The notes under the pieces: model-generated
Seen by the model: the letters and a program-made list of their open reading frames with translations, nothing else
What the model was told of the DNA's origin: nothing
Database searches by the model: none
In this document: piece by piece, positions 33,222 through 43,452 of the stretch
How the letters are laid out: each line of letters begins with the position of its first letter
How positions within the stretch are numbered: position 1 is the first letter of the stretch
Assembly (NCBI RefSeq): GCF_000004825.1
Contig: NW_008805074.1
Coordinates: 124,001-188,000, forward strand
From: Heterostelium album PN500
Lineage: Eukaryota; Evosea; Eumycetozoa; Acytosteliales; Acytosteliaceae
Direction of reading: 5' to 3'
DNA length: 64,000 nt
Translations under genes and position numbers: made by a program

Positions 33222-34123
33222 ATGAACAACGATAATAATGAAATCTATTTCTCAAAAGATATAAAAGAGTTAGTGGGTACGGAATATGGTGATATCGAAA
33301 AGCATTCGAAATTTATGAAACTTGCGCTCAATGAAGCAAAGAAAGCATTGGATGAAGGTGAAGTACCCGTAGGATGTGTCATCGTACACAACGACATAGT
33401 AATTGCCGCTGGTTCAAATAAAACAAATATTAAAAAGAATGTAAGTATTTTGTTAACAAAAAGGATATCTTAATCTTTAACAACTAAAAACAATCTATGT
33501 TATCAAATATTATCATATTCTTTAGGCAACGAGACATGCAGAGATTGAAGCATTAGATTCTATCTATCTAAGTGAGAATGCATCAAAGTTTGGTGGCGAT
33601 AAGCTATTGAGTGATTGCAAACTATATGTAACAGTTGAACCATGTATTATGTGTGCTGCCGTCTTACAACTTGCAAAGATAAACATTGTCTATTTCGGTT
33701 GTTACAATGATAAGTTTGGTGGAAATGGATCGATTTTACCTGTTCATAGTATAGAGTATATATATATTTATCTTTATATGAATTAAATCTATCTATAATT
33801 TATAATTATTAATATATTTATTTAACTCTTGTGTTAACACATAGTTGTTTTGAACGTGGACATCCATATAATTGTGTATCTGGTGTAATGAAAGATCAAG
33901 CTATACATCTATTACAAAAGTTTTACTTTCAAGAGAATAAGAAAGGTATGAAGCTATATAATCACAATGTTGTTATGTATTCTTTTATTTTTCCTACCAT
34001 TATTAATAATACTATATATATATATATATAGCACCTGTACCTAATAAAAGGAAGAGAATAGATCCAGATCAAATGATAAATAATCAAGACAATAGCAGTA
34101 TCGATCAACCAATTGATAAATAA
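33222..34123 (+). CDS. ADAT2: tRNA-specific adenosine deaminase subunit 2
   Basis: Four exons (33222-33440, 33526-33755, 33845-33945, 34032-34123) give 213 residues. ADAT2 is the catalytic subunit that, with ADAT3, converts adenosine 34 of tRNA anticodons to inosine. The zinc site is complete: RHAEIEAL carries the His and the catalytic Glu, and VEPCIMCAAV gives the PCxxC cysteines. EGEVPVGCVIV and FGCYNDKFGGNGSIL are further hallmarks of the TadA/ADAT2 group. The HAE motif is assembled right after the first intron. The basic tail NKRKR may help tRNA binding or nuclear entry. Confidence 0.93.
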
Positions 34124-34244
34124 TAATAAAGAGACGAAATCGCAATATTTATATGGTATATGTACAGAATATTTACATTTAATTGTTTATTAAAGATCTT
34201 TACTCGATATTATTATTCAATATATATTAAAAATTGGATTATTA

Positions 34245-34796
34245 TTATTGAATATTATCGAGAGGATGGTACCATCTAATACTATCAAGAGGTTTTTTCA
34301 GTTTAACTGTATTTCTCTTTGGTTTTTGCAGTTGTTGTTGTTGTTCTTGTTGTTCTTCGTATTTATTTTCTTTTTTATTATTATTATTATTATTCTCAGT
34401 ATTATTCAATGTAGATACCCTCATTATACTCTTTGAAATGTTTTGTACATCAGCATCAATCTTTTTGAGCTTTAAATTTTCTAAAATCGTTGTGATGTAC
34501 TCGTCTCCATCGGTGGTAAGATCCAACTTCTTTGTTTTCAAATCATTAATAGCTGCCATGCAACTTCTATATATCCTGTGTCTAGCAAGAATTACACCAC
34601 CGTTTCCTATGTCTGTCTCTTCGTTCCTCAATCTTGAATTTGCAGCTTCCACCAGCATGCGAGAAATTGACTTTGACCGAATCTTTTTAATGCGAACTTC
34701 ACTCCATTTTTGAGTTGTAGTTGTAGTTGGAGCATTGGAAATCTTTGGTACTGAATAATTATTAAAGTATTGTATATTATTATCTATTTTGTACAT
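34245..34796 (-). CDS. Unrecognised basic protein
   Basis: Single-exon gene of 183 residues with ATG at 34796, in convergent position to ADAT2 with about 120 bp between stops. The middle (KWSEVRIKKIRSKSISRMLV, EAANSRLRNEETDIGNGG, RHRIYRSCMAAINDLK) is charged, non-repetitive and helical, so the gene looks real. The C-terminal third is Asn/Gln/Lys low complexity. No domain, signal peptide or membrane segment was recognised. Confidence 0.6.
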   Translation of the reverse strand: MYKIDNNIQYFNNYSVPKISNAPTTTTTQKWSEVRIKKIRSKSISRMLVEAANSRLRNEETDIGNGGVILARHRIYRSCMAAINDLKTKKLDLTTDGDEYITTILENLKLKKIDADVQNISKSIMRVSTLNNTENNNNNNKKENKYEEQQEQQQQLQKPKRNTVKLKKPLDSIRWYHPLDNIQ

Positions 34797-35135
34797 CTTT
34801 ATAAATCTTTAATATATGTCATATTATTACATAAATTAATTAACTTACAATGAACAAAATAGAATCGAACTAACTTAGTATATATATACAATTTCACCTG
34901 ATCATTATTATTATTGTGAACATAAGTAGAAAGTAGTGGTAAATTAACCACACAACTTTAAAGTACAAAACATTTTTTTATTTTATTTTTAGTGATTGTT
35001 GTGCAAAAATTTGATCATACACTTTTGCTGATCGAGATTTCAAGATATAAAAGATATATAAATATAAATAAGTAGAATTTACATTGGTTTTTGTTGTTTA
35101 TTACAGTTAATATTAAAATATTATTGTTATATTTT
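34797..35135. other. AT-rich spacer
   Basis: Promoter side of the gene at 34245-34796 and 3' flank of the T1/Kelch-like gene. No other feature seen. Confidence 0.45.
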
Positions 35136-36407
35136 TTAATACCATTGATTTCTTGAAATATCAAACATTTCAATGAAATAATCTTCACCGATTGCATAGA
35201 GACAGTTTGATAACACTACACAATGAAGAATTTTGATATTCTTTGGTTCGGGAAGTGAAACCCAGTTGTTATCTAACAGACTATAGGCAAAGAATTTACT
35301 CTCACGTTGGATACCAAAGAAAGATTGACACTGGTTGAGAAAGTAGATAAACTCTTCTGTGTGTCCAAGCATCTTGTAGCACCTGGTATTGGATTGCGAT
35401 CGATTGTTGGCATTCTGTTGGATCGTTCTGATCGATTGTCTCTTATCAATGTCATAGGCGTACAAGCCATATTCATTGAGTTCGTTGAACGACAGATAAT
35501 AGAGCTTGTTACCAATGAGACAAGCACATTCCAATGACATGTGAGCGAATGGGAGAGTATCGACAAGGCTAACCGTATGATACTTTGTATCGACACAATA
35601 GATAGATAGTTTCTGTCGTTCGTTACCTAGTAGATAAGATATATGTCGGTTACAAATAACATTATTGTTGCTGGTTGGTAGTTGTTGATGTTGTTGTTGT
35701 TGATTTGGCGATAGCGATATCATTTGTTGTTGATGTCGATACACTTGGATCGGTTGATATGTCTTATCATACTCTTTGTAGGTACACCACGAGAAGTCTA
35801 TCAACTCTGTATCTTGACAGTTTACCAGTTTCATTGGTACGGTTATCCACTTGTTCATCTTTGTATCGTATTGTTTGAGTTCGGCGAGAGTGTCACCACA
35901 AGCATACAGTTCCAGTGCCATCGATATGTAAGGACCACGAATAGGGAACATATCAGTTCGATTGGAATCCCATCTATTCATCAGAGGATTGTAGATTTCA
36001 ACGAGTGGCGCACTGTTGCGCAATCCAAAAATATAGATATGTCCAGAGAGCAGAGCAACGCGTGAAAATGAGAATTTCGAAGGTGGTGTAATCGATTGGT
36101 AGAACGGTCTCGAAGATGACAATATCAAATGGTGCAACAAACCAAAGTATTGAAATTCATTGATGATCAAATGAAAATGGCTATCTTTCGTGGTGAATCC
36201 AACGTTATCTGAACCAGACCTAAGAAACGACAATATATGATGAAACAAATCACCGTCTCTATCTATAAATACACGACCTTTCTTATCAAACGACAACTGA
36301 AATCTATTGCTGAACATCACACCCAAAAAACTATCACTATATTGGGTTAAAGTTTGCAAAGTTGTCATAAAATGTTTTCCACCAACATTTAATTCAATTA
36401 TATCCAT
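35136..36407 (-). CDS. KCTD-type BTB (T1) protein with Kelch-like repeats
   Basis: Single-exon gene of 423 residues. Residues 3-95 are a potassium-channel-tetramerisation (T1/KCTD) BTB domain: IIELNVGGKHFMTTLQTLTQ, then FIDRDGDLFHHILSFLRSG. The rest has Kelch-like blocks with PLMNRWD, TKMNKWITVP, GNKLYYLS and DNNWVSLPEP, so it should form a propeller. T1 domains often bind Cullin-3, and the propeller would recruit the substrate; that is inference from the families. A short Gln run lies at about residue 235. A 10-bp hairpin sits about 170 bp upstream. Confidence 0.85.
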   Translation of the reverse strand: MDIIELNVGGKHFMTTLQTLTQYSDSFLGVMFSNRFQLSFDKKGRVFIDRDGDLFHHILSFLRSGSDNVGFTTKDSHFHLIINEFQYFGLLHHLILSSSRPFYQSITPPSKFSFSRVALLSGHIYIFGLRNSAPLVEIYNPLMNRWDSNRTDMFPIRGPYISMALELYACGDTLAELKQYDTKMNKWITVPMKLVNCQDTELIDFSWCTYKEYDKTYQPIQVYRHQQQMISLSPNQQQQHQQLPTSNNNVICNRHISYLLGNERQKLSIYCVDTKYHTVSLVDTLPFAHMSLECACLIGNKLYYLSFNELNEYGLYAYDIDKRQSIRTIQQNANNRSQSNTRCYKMLGHTEEFIYFLNQCQSFFGIQRESKFFAYSLLDNNWVSLPEPKNIKILHCVVLSNCLYAIGEDYFIEMFDISRNQWY

Positions 36408-36574
36408 TATTAATTATTATTATTTAAATTATAAATAAATATATGAATTCAAGAACTAGTTTAATTGTAAATAAATAAGTATATTTTAAAAACAAAACAA
36501 AATAAAATAAAACAATAAAACATATGTTTTGTACCATTAGTATGTGTGTTTGTATGTTTATTTATTTGTTTGTT

Positions 36575-36610
36575 TGTGTATGTGTGTTAAGTTTAAAACA
36601 CACATAAACA
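36575..36610. other. Inverted repeat, likely in the 3' UTR of the ankyrin-family gene
   Basis: TATGTGTGTT at 36579-36588 is the exact reverse complement of AACACACATA at 36597-36606, with an 8-nt loop; TTTGTG/AAACAAA flanks nearly extend the stem. It lies just 3' of the minus-strand gene ending at 36662, so it may shape the transcript end. Confidence 0.6.
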
Positions 36611-36661
36611 AAAAAAATAAACAATATAATTACAGATCTAATAAAAAAAAGAATATTTATT

Positions 36662-38457
36662 TTATTTATATAAGTTTTGGTTGTTCATTGATTCTATTTT
36701 TCTTAAAACTGTTTCCATTTGACTTGATAGTTTGTTTGATGATTTTGAAATTGCTGATCGATCGATTTTGATGATTTCCGATACGCTCAGTAGAGAATCG
36801 GAATAGCCGAGTTCAATACATTCGATTATTTTCAAAGAGCTTATTTGAATGTATGGTATCATATGTTTATAGTAAATTGCTATCGTTTTGATTAGGTTTG
36901 GTGCATTGATTACCAGGAGGTGACCGAATACTTCGGAGAGAAACTTTGCCTTGTCAGAGAGGTTAAGATGGTGAGTGTCCAGGTAGAGCTTGATCTTTGA
37001 GTAGCTGTTGGAACGTGCAAAATAGAGTGGGTTGAGATCATCGATGAATTTTCCATCGCCTATATTGATGATGTATTCGATTACGGATGCCGGTGCAACG
37101 AGAGTTGCTTCTTTGACCATCGCCGACCGTGCCGCGGCATTGCCACGTGCCGATTCAAAGAGTAGTTGGAATACCTGTAGATCTCCAAGTGCATTGTTGA
37201 AGCGCGACCACTTGATACTTGTCTCTGGTCGTTCCACGCGTAGATATTCAACGGTATCGATACGACGGTAGTAGATTGCGTATTCAATTGGTTTCAAGTA
37301 GATCGGTGAGACAACTGTGAGTGGTGGAGCGATAGGGTTGAGCAGACGAACTATATCGTTCAACCCGTTGGCACAGGCCGTTAGGAATGTCAGTTGTAAA
37401 TTAAAACCTAGCCGGAGGGCTGTTTCATTCGGTTTGATAGCCGTTGGCAACTTGTAATCGGTGGAATCGACCAAACCTGCATTGATCTTGGCTATCTTTA
37501 TCAGTCGTTTAACAATTGCGATTTGCTCGCTCTTCTCTGGCATAAACGGTTCGTAACCCAACATCACGAAAGGGTAGTATTTTTGCATGAACAGATCGAA
37601 CTGGTCATCATCCATATACTCATCAAAGTCGACTCCACCTTCACCGTATTTCGAAGCCTTAAGATTGTCGAGCATCTGTCGGTCATTGTCTTCATCTAAA
37701 TTCAAACCCGAGAGATTGGATGGCGTGCTCACATTACCATTGATAACTATACCGTTCTTTAGTGCAATTCCAACGATGATGTCGTAAGCTTCTTGATCGG
37801 TGAGTGTCGGCTTGTACTGATTAAGTTTAATCTTATGAAATCTCTCCATACAAAAGCAAAAGCATTCCAACACTGACAACGCTGTATCTACTCTGGTCGG
37901 CCTGAGCATTTCATACAAAAGATTCTTTTCAATCTTGATTTTGAACATATTGTCGAATGTTTGTATCAGTCCAGCATTGTTAACTCTTAGTAGCGATGTT
38001 AAACAAAGATCATTGTTCAATACAACATTGTTGTAGTGTTTCGATAGATCCTGAGTGATTAGAGTGACGTATTGTTGCTGATCTTCAATGCTTATAGTTG
38101 GTTGTTGTAGAATACTCATTGTTTCTATAAAGATGCTTCTCAGCACCAGAGTATTAGCTGCATCGTTCTTATAGATATATAGTTTTGCAAGATACTTGGC
38201 AATATCGAGCCGATGTGAAAACAATGCCCATCTAATATGTGATAGATTAGCATTCAAACCTCTTGCAAGCATACACTTTACAATATCCAAACTATAATAA
38301 TTTTGAATTAATAAATTCAAATAGTTTTGATTGGTTGATAGATCCGATGGAGTCAATTTGTTTGATAATGTAATACAATTATATAGTTCTAGAAATAATG
38401 ATAAATCTATACTAATATTATTATCATGATGATTATTATTATTATTTTTACTGTTGC

Positions 38458-38538
<81 letters not shown>

Positions 38539-39016
38539 TTTCTGTATATATTGAAAGAGTTGTCGTAGATGGATTGAAATTACATAGCTCTTGGAAATCA
38601 TTTACTGGACTACGTATTATATATTCATTTCTACGATGCTTCTCTAACAACAATAGATAGTAACGATTCTTTAGCATCCAAGAGACAGACTCTATCTCAT
38701 TGTAGTGAAGCGGAACGCTATGGGAAAAGATCGGTGGCATCTGAATGTTGGAGAACTCCTCAAAGGGAAACGGCCGTCTCAGGTATTCATTTTCACTATA
38801 TCTAAAGCGAATGGCTTTCAACATTGAATTCGGTAGATACGGTTTGAGTTTTGCTTCGTCCGATGCCACAAAGATAAATCGGTATTGTGGCACCATCAAA
38901 ACATTACTCGATCCATAATTCAATTGCTTTATATTGTTTAAAATAATATGGAATATATATTTATTTGAGAATACTGATTTAAATGCTATTCTTTGTTTAT
39001 TATTATTTCTATCCAT
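36662..39016 (-). CDS. Large ankyrin-family dictyostelid protein
   Basis: Single-exon gene of 784 residues. The start (AFKSVFSNKYIFHIILNNIK) matches the F-box-like leader of the dictyostelid ankyrin family seen at 10336 and 13244. The rest is helical with weak ankyrin-like units, for example LDIVKCMLARGLNANLSHIR and PIEYAIYYRRIDTVEYLRV. A run of about 25 Asn near residue 170 comes from an (AAT)n tract. An acidic stretch (YMDDDQFDLFMQ) lies mid-protein. No signal peptide or membrane segment. Function unknown. Confidence 0.75.
38459..38537. repeat. (ATT/AAT)n microsatellite encoding poly-Asn
   Basis: About 26 uninterrupted ATT triplets on the plus strand, read as AAT (Asn) on the coding minus strand of the large ankyrin-family gene. 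Typical dictyostelid coding microsatellite and a likely length polymorphism. Confidence 0.97.
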
Positions 39017-39348
39017 TTTGTTTTTAAAAATTGAACCAAATCAAATCATTTATTTTCAATTCCTATGAATATTTTTGTTATTTTGGAAAAAACAAATCAA
39101 GCCTGGGCATAATTTTCATTAAAATCATCGTTGATTCTTGCAGATCAAGGGAATCTTAATGAGGGATAGCAAATTAAAAATATTTTGTTTTTATCATTTT
39201 AAATACAAAAAACACACCAATGTGTGAAGATATGGTAACACAAATTATGTTAATTTCTAAAAAAGGATTAATCCTGTACAGGTATTGTAAGGAGAATTGA
39301 ATAAGTTGTCTTGATTTTTATAAAGTTTTTCGAAAAATTTAAAGAAAT
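39017..39348. other. AT-rich spacer
   Basis: Promoter of the large ankyrin-family gene and 3' flank of the first F-box/FNIP gene. No other feature seen. Confidence 0.45.
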
Positions 39349-41016
39349 TTATTTGTTCATTAAAATATATTTTGTTTTAATCAATTCTTTAAAGATGATT
39401 GCAGAATAAAATTGTTTAGTTGATCGACCAAAGATTAAATAATATTTGTCATCAATCTTTCTAGCTAAAATATTTGTTTTTTGTTTTCTATTAGAATTCC
39501 AATGTATGTTTGACAGGGATTTGGGAAATTCAGAATCGATTTGAACTGCCATCGCTGTTGGTAATGAAAGTGATTGAAGTGAATCCGGTAATAAGTTACA
39601 AAGATCTTTTTCAAGAATTGAATTTTTAACTACCAATTCTTTAACAGTGTTTGGGATGATTCTCTCCACTGTCGAATTCTTTGGATAGTATGTCAGTTTT
39701 CTAACGGATGACGGTATAGCATTTTCAGTGATGATCGCATTCTTATTGTATCCAATAAACAACTCTTCGACACCCGATGGAATAGATCTGATTGGTGCTT
39801 CAATATCTCTGTTGAAATCTAATTTTAATCGCTTTATAGCCAGACCATCGAGTGATTCTTGTTTGAGAGCATCGACCGAAAGTGATTCAAATTGATATTG
39901 TGATCGGTCATGTTTGAATATCTCATCGATATTGTACTGTGCGCAAGAAATAGTGAGATGTTTGATCGATGTCGACAAAGAAGAAGTGAGAGTTACTTCT
40001 GAGAATACACTCAGACTTGTGAGTGAGCGAGGTAACATGTTCAAGTCAATCGAAGGTTGGTTAGGAGAGATTTGTTCACTAAAAGACAATGTTTTCAAAT
40101 TGGCGAGTGATTGTATAGATTTCATCCATGAAACAGGTGCATAATTCAAAGTAACAAGTGTAGTTGGCAATACACCTTCGCCAATAGCTGTGTTGACACC
40201 AGAGTAACATAGTTCTTCCAATCCAAAAGGAAGTGATCCAACTTCGAAACCAAGTCCATAGTCAACTCCATTGAATTTCAAGACTCTAAGCGATGTAGGT
40301 AGTACACCTATTCCTATTGGTTGATTAAACGAGAAACCAAACTTAAGTTTTATTAACTTTGGTGGGAGAAAACCAGGTAACAATGGTTGATTAAAGTCAT
40401 CGGAGAATGATAGACAAGTCAGATTCACAGGTAGTACACAGGCCAGACTACAACAATGTTTTAATGCTCTAACAGAATTGCAATTCGATATCAATTGATA
40501 GAGTTTCTTCAGTGCACTTGCATTTGATTTTCTTATTTCAGTCATTTCTATTTTACAAATATTGATTGAATTTAAATTATCTATTTCCATTAATTGATCT
40601 GAAAGATATTTGTTAAAATTTATTATTGGAATATGTAACTTTCATTTTGATTAAAACAAAAATTTTTTCATAAACATACCTAAAGTTAAATGATAATCGA
40701 TATTATCATTTAATTTTTTTTCACCAATTTTAAGAGTAGAATTATTCTTTTGTTTAATTGTGTTTAAAAGTAATGATTTATACGAATTCAAATAGATATT
40801 ATTTTTGTCATTCTCATTAAAGATATTGATTTGGTTGATGTTAAATGATAGATATTTACTTCTTTCATTGTACCACCTTTTGCAAACCAATGACAAACAA
40901 ATTATATCTACATTATCATCTAATCTCTTTACTATATTTGATAATAAAAGATGTGACAGATTAACTATTTTATTTGATTCATTATCATGATTATTTTTAC
41001 AATATGAATTTTCCAT
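39349..41016 (-). CDS. F-box and FNIP-repeat protein, paralog 1
   Basis: Two exons (40680-41016 and 39349-40598) join in phase into 528 residues. The N-terminal exon is an F-box-like domain (IVNLSHLLLSNIVKRLDDNV, then CLSLVCKRWYNE). The second exon holds FNIP repeats, a dictyostelid version of leucine-rich repeats, for example LPPKLIKLKFGFSFNQPIGI and GVLPTSLRVLKFNG. Such proteins are expected to be SCF adaptors. It lacks one repeat (about 24 residues) that paralogs 2 and 3 have. Member of a three-gene tandem array in the same orientation. Confidence 0.85.
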
Positions 41017-41596
41017 TTTTATTATTATTTTTATCTATTATTCAAAGTATTAATTTATAATATTAATTAAAAGTATCAAGTATTTACTACTCAAAGAATC
41101 AGAAAGTGTAATAATTTGACATAATTTAATTTTATTCAAATAAATGGGCACTAGTGCGGGAGACAGTATACTTTTTATCCTAAAAAGTTACACCTTTTTT
41201 CGTAAATTTTTAAAAACGTGCAATTGCCCAACCGCAATTAAGGCAAAATCATTATTTTCGCCTTTTTTTTTTCAGATATAAACTAGATTTTATAGTATAG
41301 AATTTATTATATTTTAATAAATCTAAGATTAAAATCATGATCAACAATTTATATTATCAATATTTGTTTCAGTTTGTGAAGATGTTTTTTCCTGAACTCT
41401 AAATGTGGAAATTTTAAAAGGAATCAAAACTGATTAATAATTACTTTATACTCAAACAATTAATAGAGAATAGAATACTTAAAAATAAAATATTATTAAA
41501 AAATAATAATTATAAATATAGAAAATTAAAAGTAAGTGCCTTTCAAATGAGATTATTTATTGGTTCAGTGTATTTTGATAGGGGTGCCAAAAAATT
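41017..41596. other. Spacer with a GC-richer island
   Basis: Mostly AT-rich, but 41145-41280 is more complex. It starts with the palindrome GCACTAGTGC (41148-41157) followed by GGGAGACAGTATAC and several A/T-rich words. No gene recognised. It might be a scrap of a DNA transposon end, but no partner end was found. Confidence 0.35.
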
Positions 41597-43285
41597 TCAA
41601 AAAAATTTTTGAATATACCATTCTTTACTGATGATTGCAGCATAAAATTGTTGATAGGATTGGCCAAAGATAAGATAATAATTGTCATCAAGCTTTCTAG
41701 CTAAAATACTTGTTTTTTGTATTTTATCTAAACCCAAGCAAAAGTTGGAAAGTGATTTGGGAAATTCGGAATCGATTAAAAGTGGTATTGCTGTTGGTAA
41801 TGAAAGTGATTGAAGTGAATCCGGTAATAGGCTACTGGGAAATCGAACAAAAGTAGATGAGTGTTTAAAAACCAATTCTTTAACAGTGTTTGGGATGATT
41901 CTCTCCACTGTCGAATTCTTTGGATAGTAAGTCAGTTTCTGAACGGATGACGGTATAGTATTTTCACTGATGATCGCACTCTTATTGTATCGAATAAACA
42001 ACTCTTCGACACCCGATGGAATAGATCTGATTGGTGCTTCAATATCTCTGTTGAAATCTAATTTTAATCGCCTTATCTTTATACCATCGAGTGATTCTTG
42101 TTTGAGAGCATCGACCGTAAGTGATTCAAATTGATATTGTGATCGGTCATGTTTGAATATCTCATCGATATTGTACGATGTTCTAAAGATATTGAGATGT
42201 TTGATCGATGTCGACAAAGAAGAAGTGAGAGTAACTTCTAAGGATACGTTCAGACTTGTGAGTGAACGTGGTAACATATCCAAATCAAACGATTCATAGG
42301 TATTATAGTTTGGATAACTGAAAGACAATGTTTTCAAATTGGTGAGTGATTGAATCGATTTCATCCATGAAACAGGTGCAAAATCCAAAGTTAAGAGTGA
42401 AGTTGGCAATACATCTTCACCAATGGTTATGTCGAAACCAGAGTAACATAGTTCTTGCAATCCAAAAGGAAGTGATCCAACTTCGAAACCATATACATAG
42501 TCAACTCCATTGATTTTCAAGACTCTAAGAGATGCAGGTAGTACACCGGCAACAATCGGATGGTTATATGCATCACCAAGAATCAACATCTCCAAAGTAC
42601 TAGGTAGTAAACCTATTCCTATTGGTTGATTAAATGAGTAACCAAACTTGAGTTTCGTTAAATTTGGTGGAAGATAACCAGGTAACAATGGTTCATCAAA
42701 ATCATCGGAGAATGATAGACAAGTCAGATTCACAGGTAGTACACAGGCCAGACTACAACATTGTTTTAACGCTCTAACAGAATTGCAATCCGATATCAAT
42801 TGATATAGTTTCTTCAGTACACTAGGTTGATAATCAGCGGTCATTGATATTTTACTAACATTCATCGTATTGATACTATCTATTTCCATTAATTCAGCTA
42901 TAGAAATATATTTGATAAAGTAGTATATTAGAATAATAGCTATTAGTAAACTTTTTATAAAAAACATACCTATTGTTAAATGATAATCATTATTCAATTT
43001 TGTATCAGAAATTATTAGAGTACAATTATTCTTTTGTTTGATTGAGTTGAAAAGTAATGATTTATACGAATTCAAATAGATAGTGTGCTTGTCATTCTCC
43101 TTAAAGATATTGATCTTGTCGGTGTTAAATGATAGATATCGACCTCTTTCATTGTACCATCGTTTGCAAACCAATGACAAACAAATTCTATCTACATTAT
43201 CATCTAATCTCTTTATAATATTTGATAATAAAAGATGTGACAGATTAACTATTTTATTTGATTCATTATCATCATTATTAATCAT
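41597..43285 (-). CDS. F-box and FNIP-repeat protein, paralog 2
   Basis: Two exons (42970-43285 and 41597-42897) give 538 residues. The start is the ATG at 43285 (MINNDDNESNK), because it matches paralog 3 and the open frame upstream of it has no ATG. F-box-like N-terminus (LSHLLLSNIIKRLDDNVDRI), then FNIP repeats (NLTKLKFGYSFNQPIGIGLL, LEMLILGDAYNHPIVAGVLP). The 72-nt intron (42898-42969) has no stop and keeps the frame, so the unspliced message would also be open and add 24 hydrophobic residues. Introns sit at the same place in all three paralogs. Confidence 0.85.
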   Translation of the reverse strand: MINNDDNESNKIVNLSHLLLSNIIKRLDDNVDRICLSLVCKRWYNERGRYLSFNTDKINIFKENDKHTIYLNSYKSLLFNSIKQKNNCTLIISDTKLNNDYHLTIGMFFIKSLLIAIILIYYFIKYISIAELMEIDSINTMNVSKISMTADYQPSVLKKLYQLISDCNSVRALKQCCSLACVLPVNLTCLSFSDDFDEPLLPGYLPPNLTKLKFGYSFNQPIGIGLLPSTLEMLILGDAYNHPIVAGVLPASLRVLKINGVDYVYGFEVGSLPFGLQELCYSGFDITIGEDVLPTSLLTLDFAPVSWMKSIQSLTNLKTLSFSYPNYNTYESFDLDMLPRSLTSLNVSLEVTLTSSLSTSIKHLNIFRTSYNIDEIFKHDRSQYQFESLTVDALKQESLDGIKIRRLKLDFNRDIEAPIRSIPSGVEELFIRYNKSAIISENTIPSSVQKLTYYPKNSTVERIIPNTVKELVFKHSSTFVRFPSSLLPDSLQSLSLPTAIPLLIDSEFPKSLSNFCLGLDKIQKTSILARKLDDNYYLIFGQSYQQFYAAIISKEWYIQKFF

Positions 43286-43452
43286 TCTTTGAAGTGTGTA
43301 TTTTTTTAAATAAACCAATAACGGGCTGGTATTAGTTTTATGTAAAAAATTTAGTTTTAGAAAAAAAATTTAACATATAAAATCTATTTTATTTTAGTTT
43401 TTAAATTTATTTTTTAATAAATATCAACTCTCTTCTATCCTTATTTAATTAA

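Noticed and set aside
38454-38660. Plus-strand frame with a long leucine run
   Set aside because: It is the antisense of the (AAT)n tract that codes poly-Asn in the ankyrin-family gene.
41597-43318. FNIP paralog 2 as a single-exon membrane protein
   Set aside because: The hydrophobic segment coincides exactly with an intron whose position and splice sites are shared by both paralogs. I kept retention only as a possibility.
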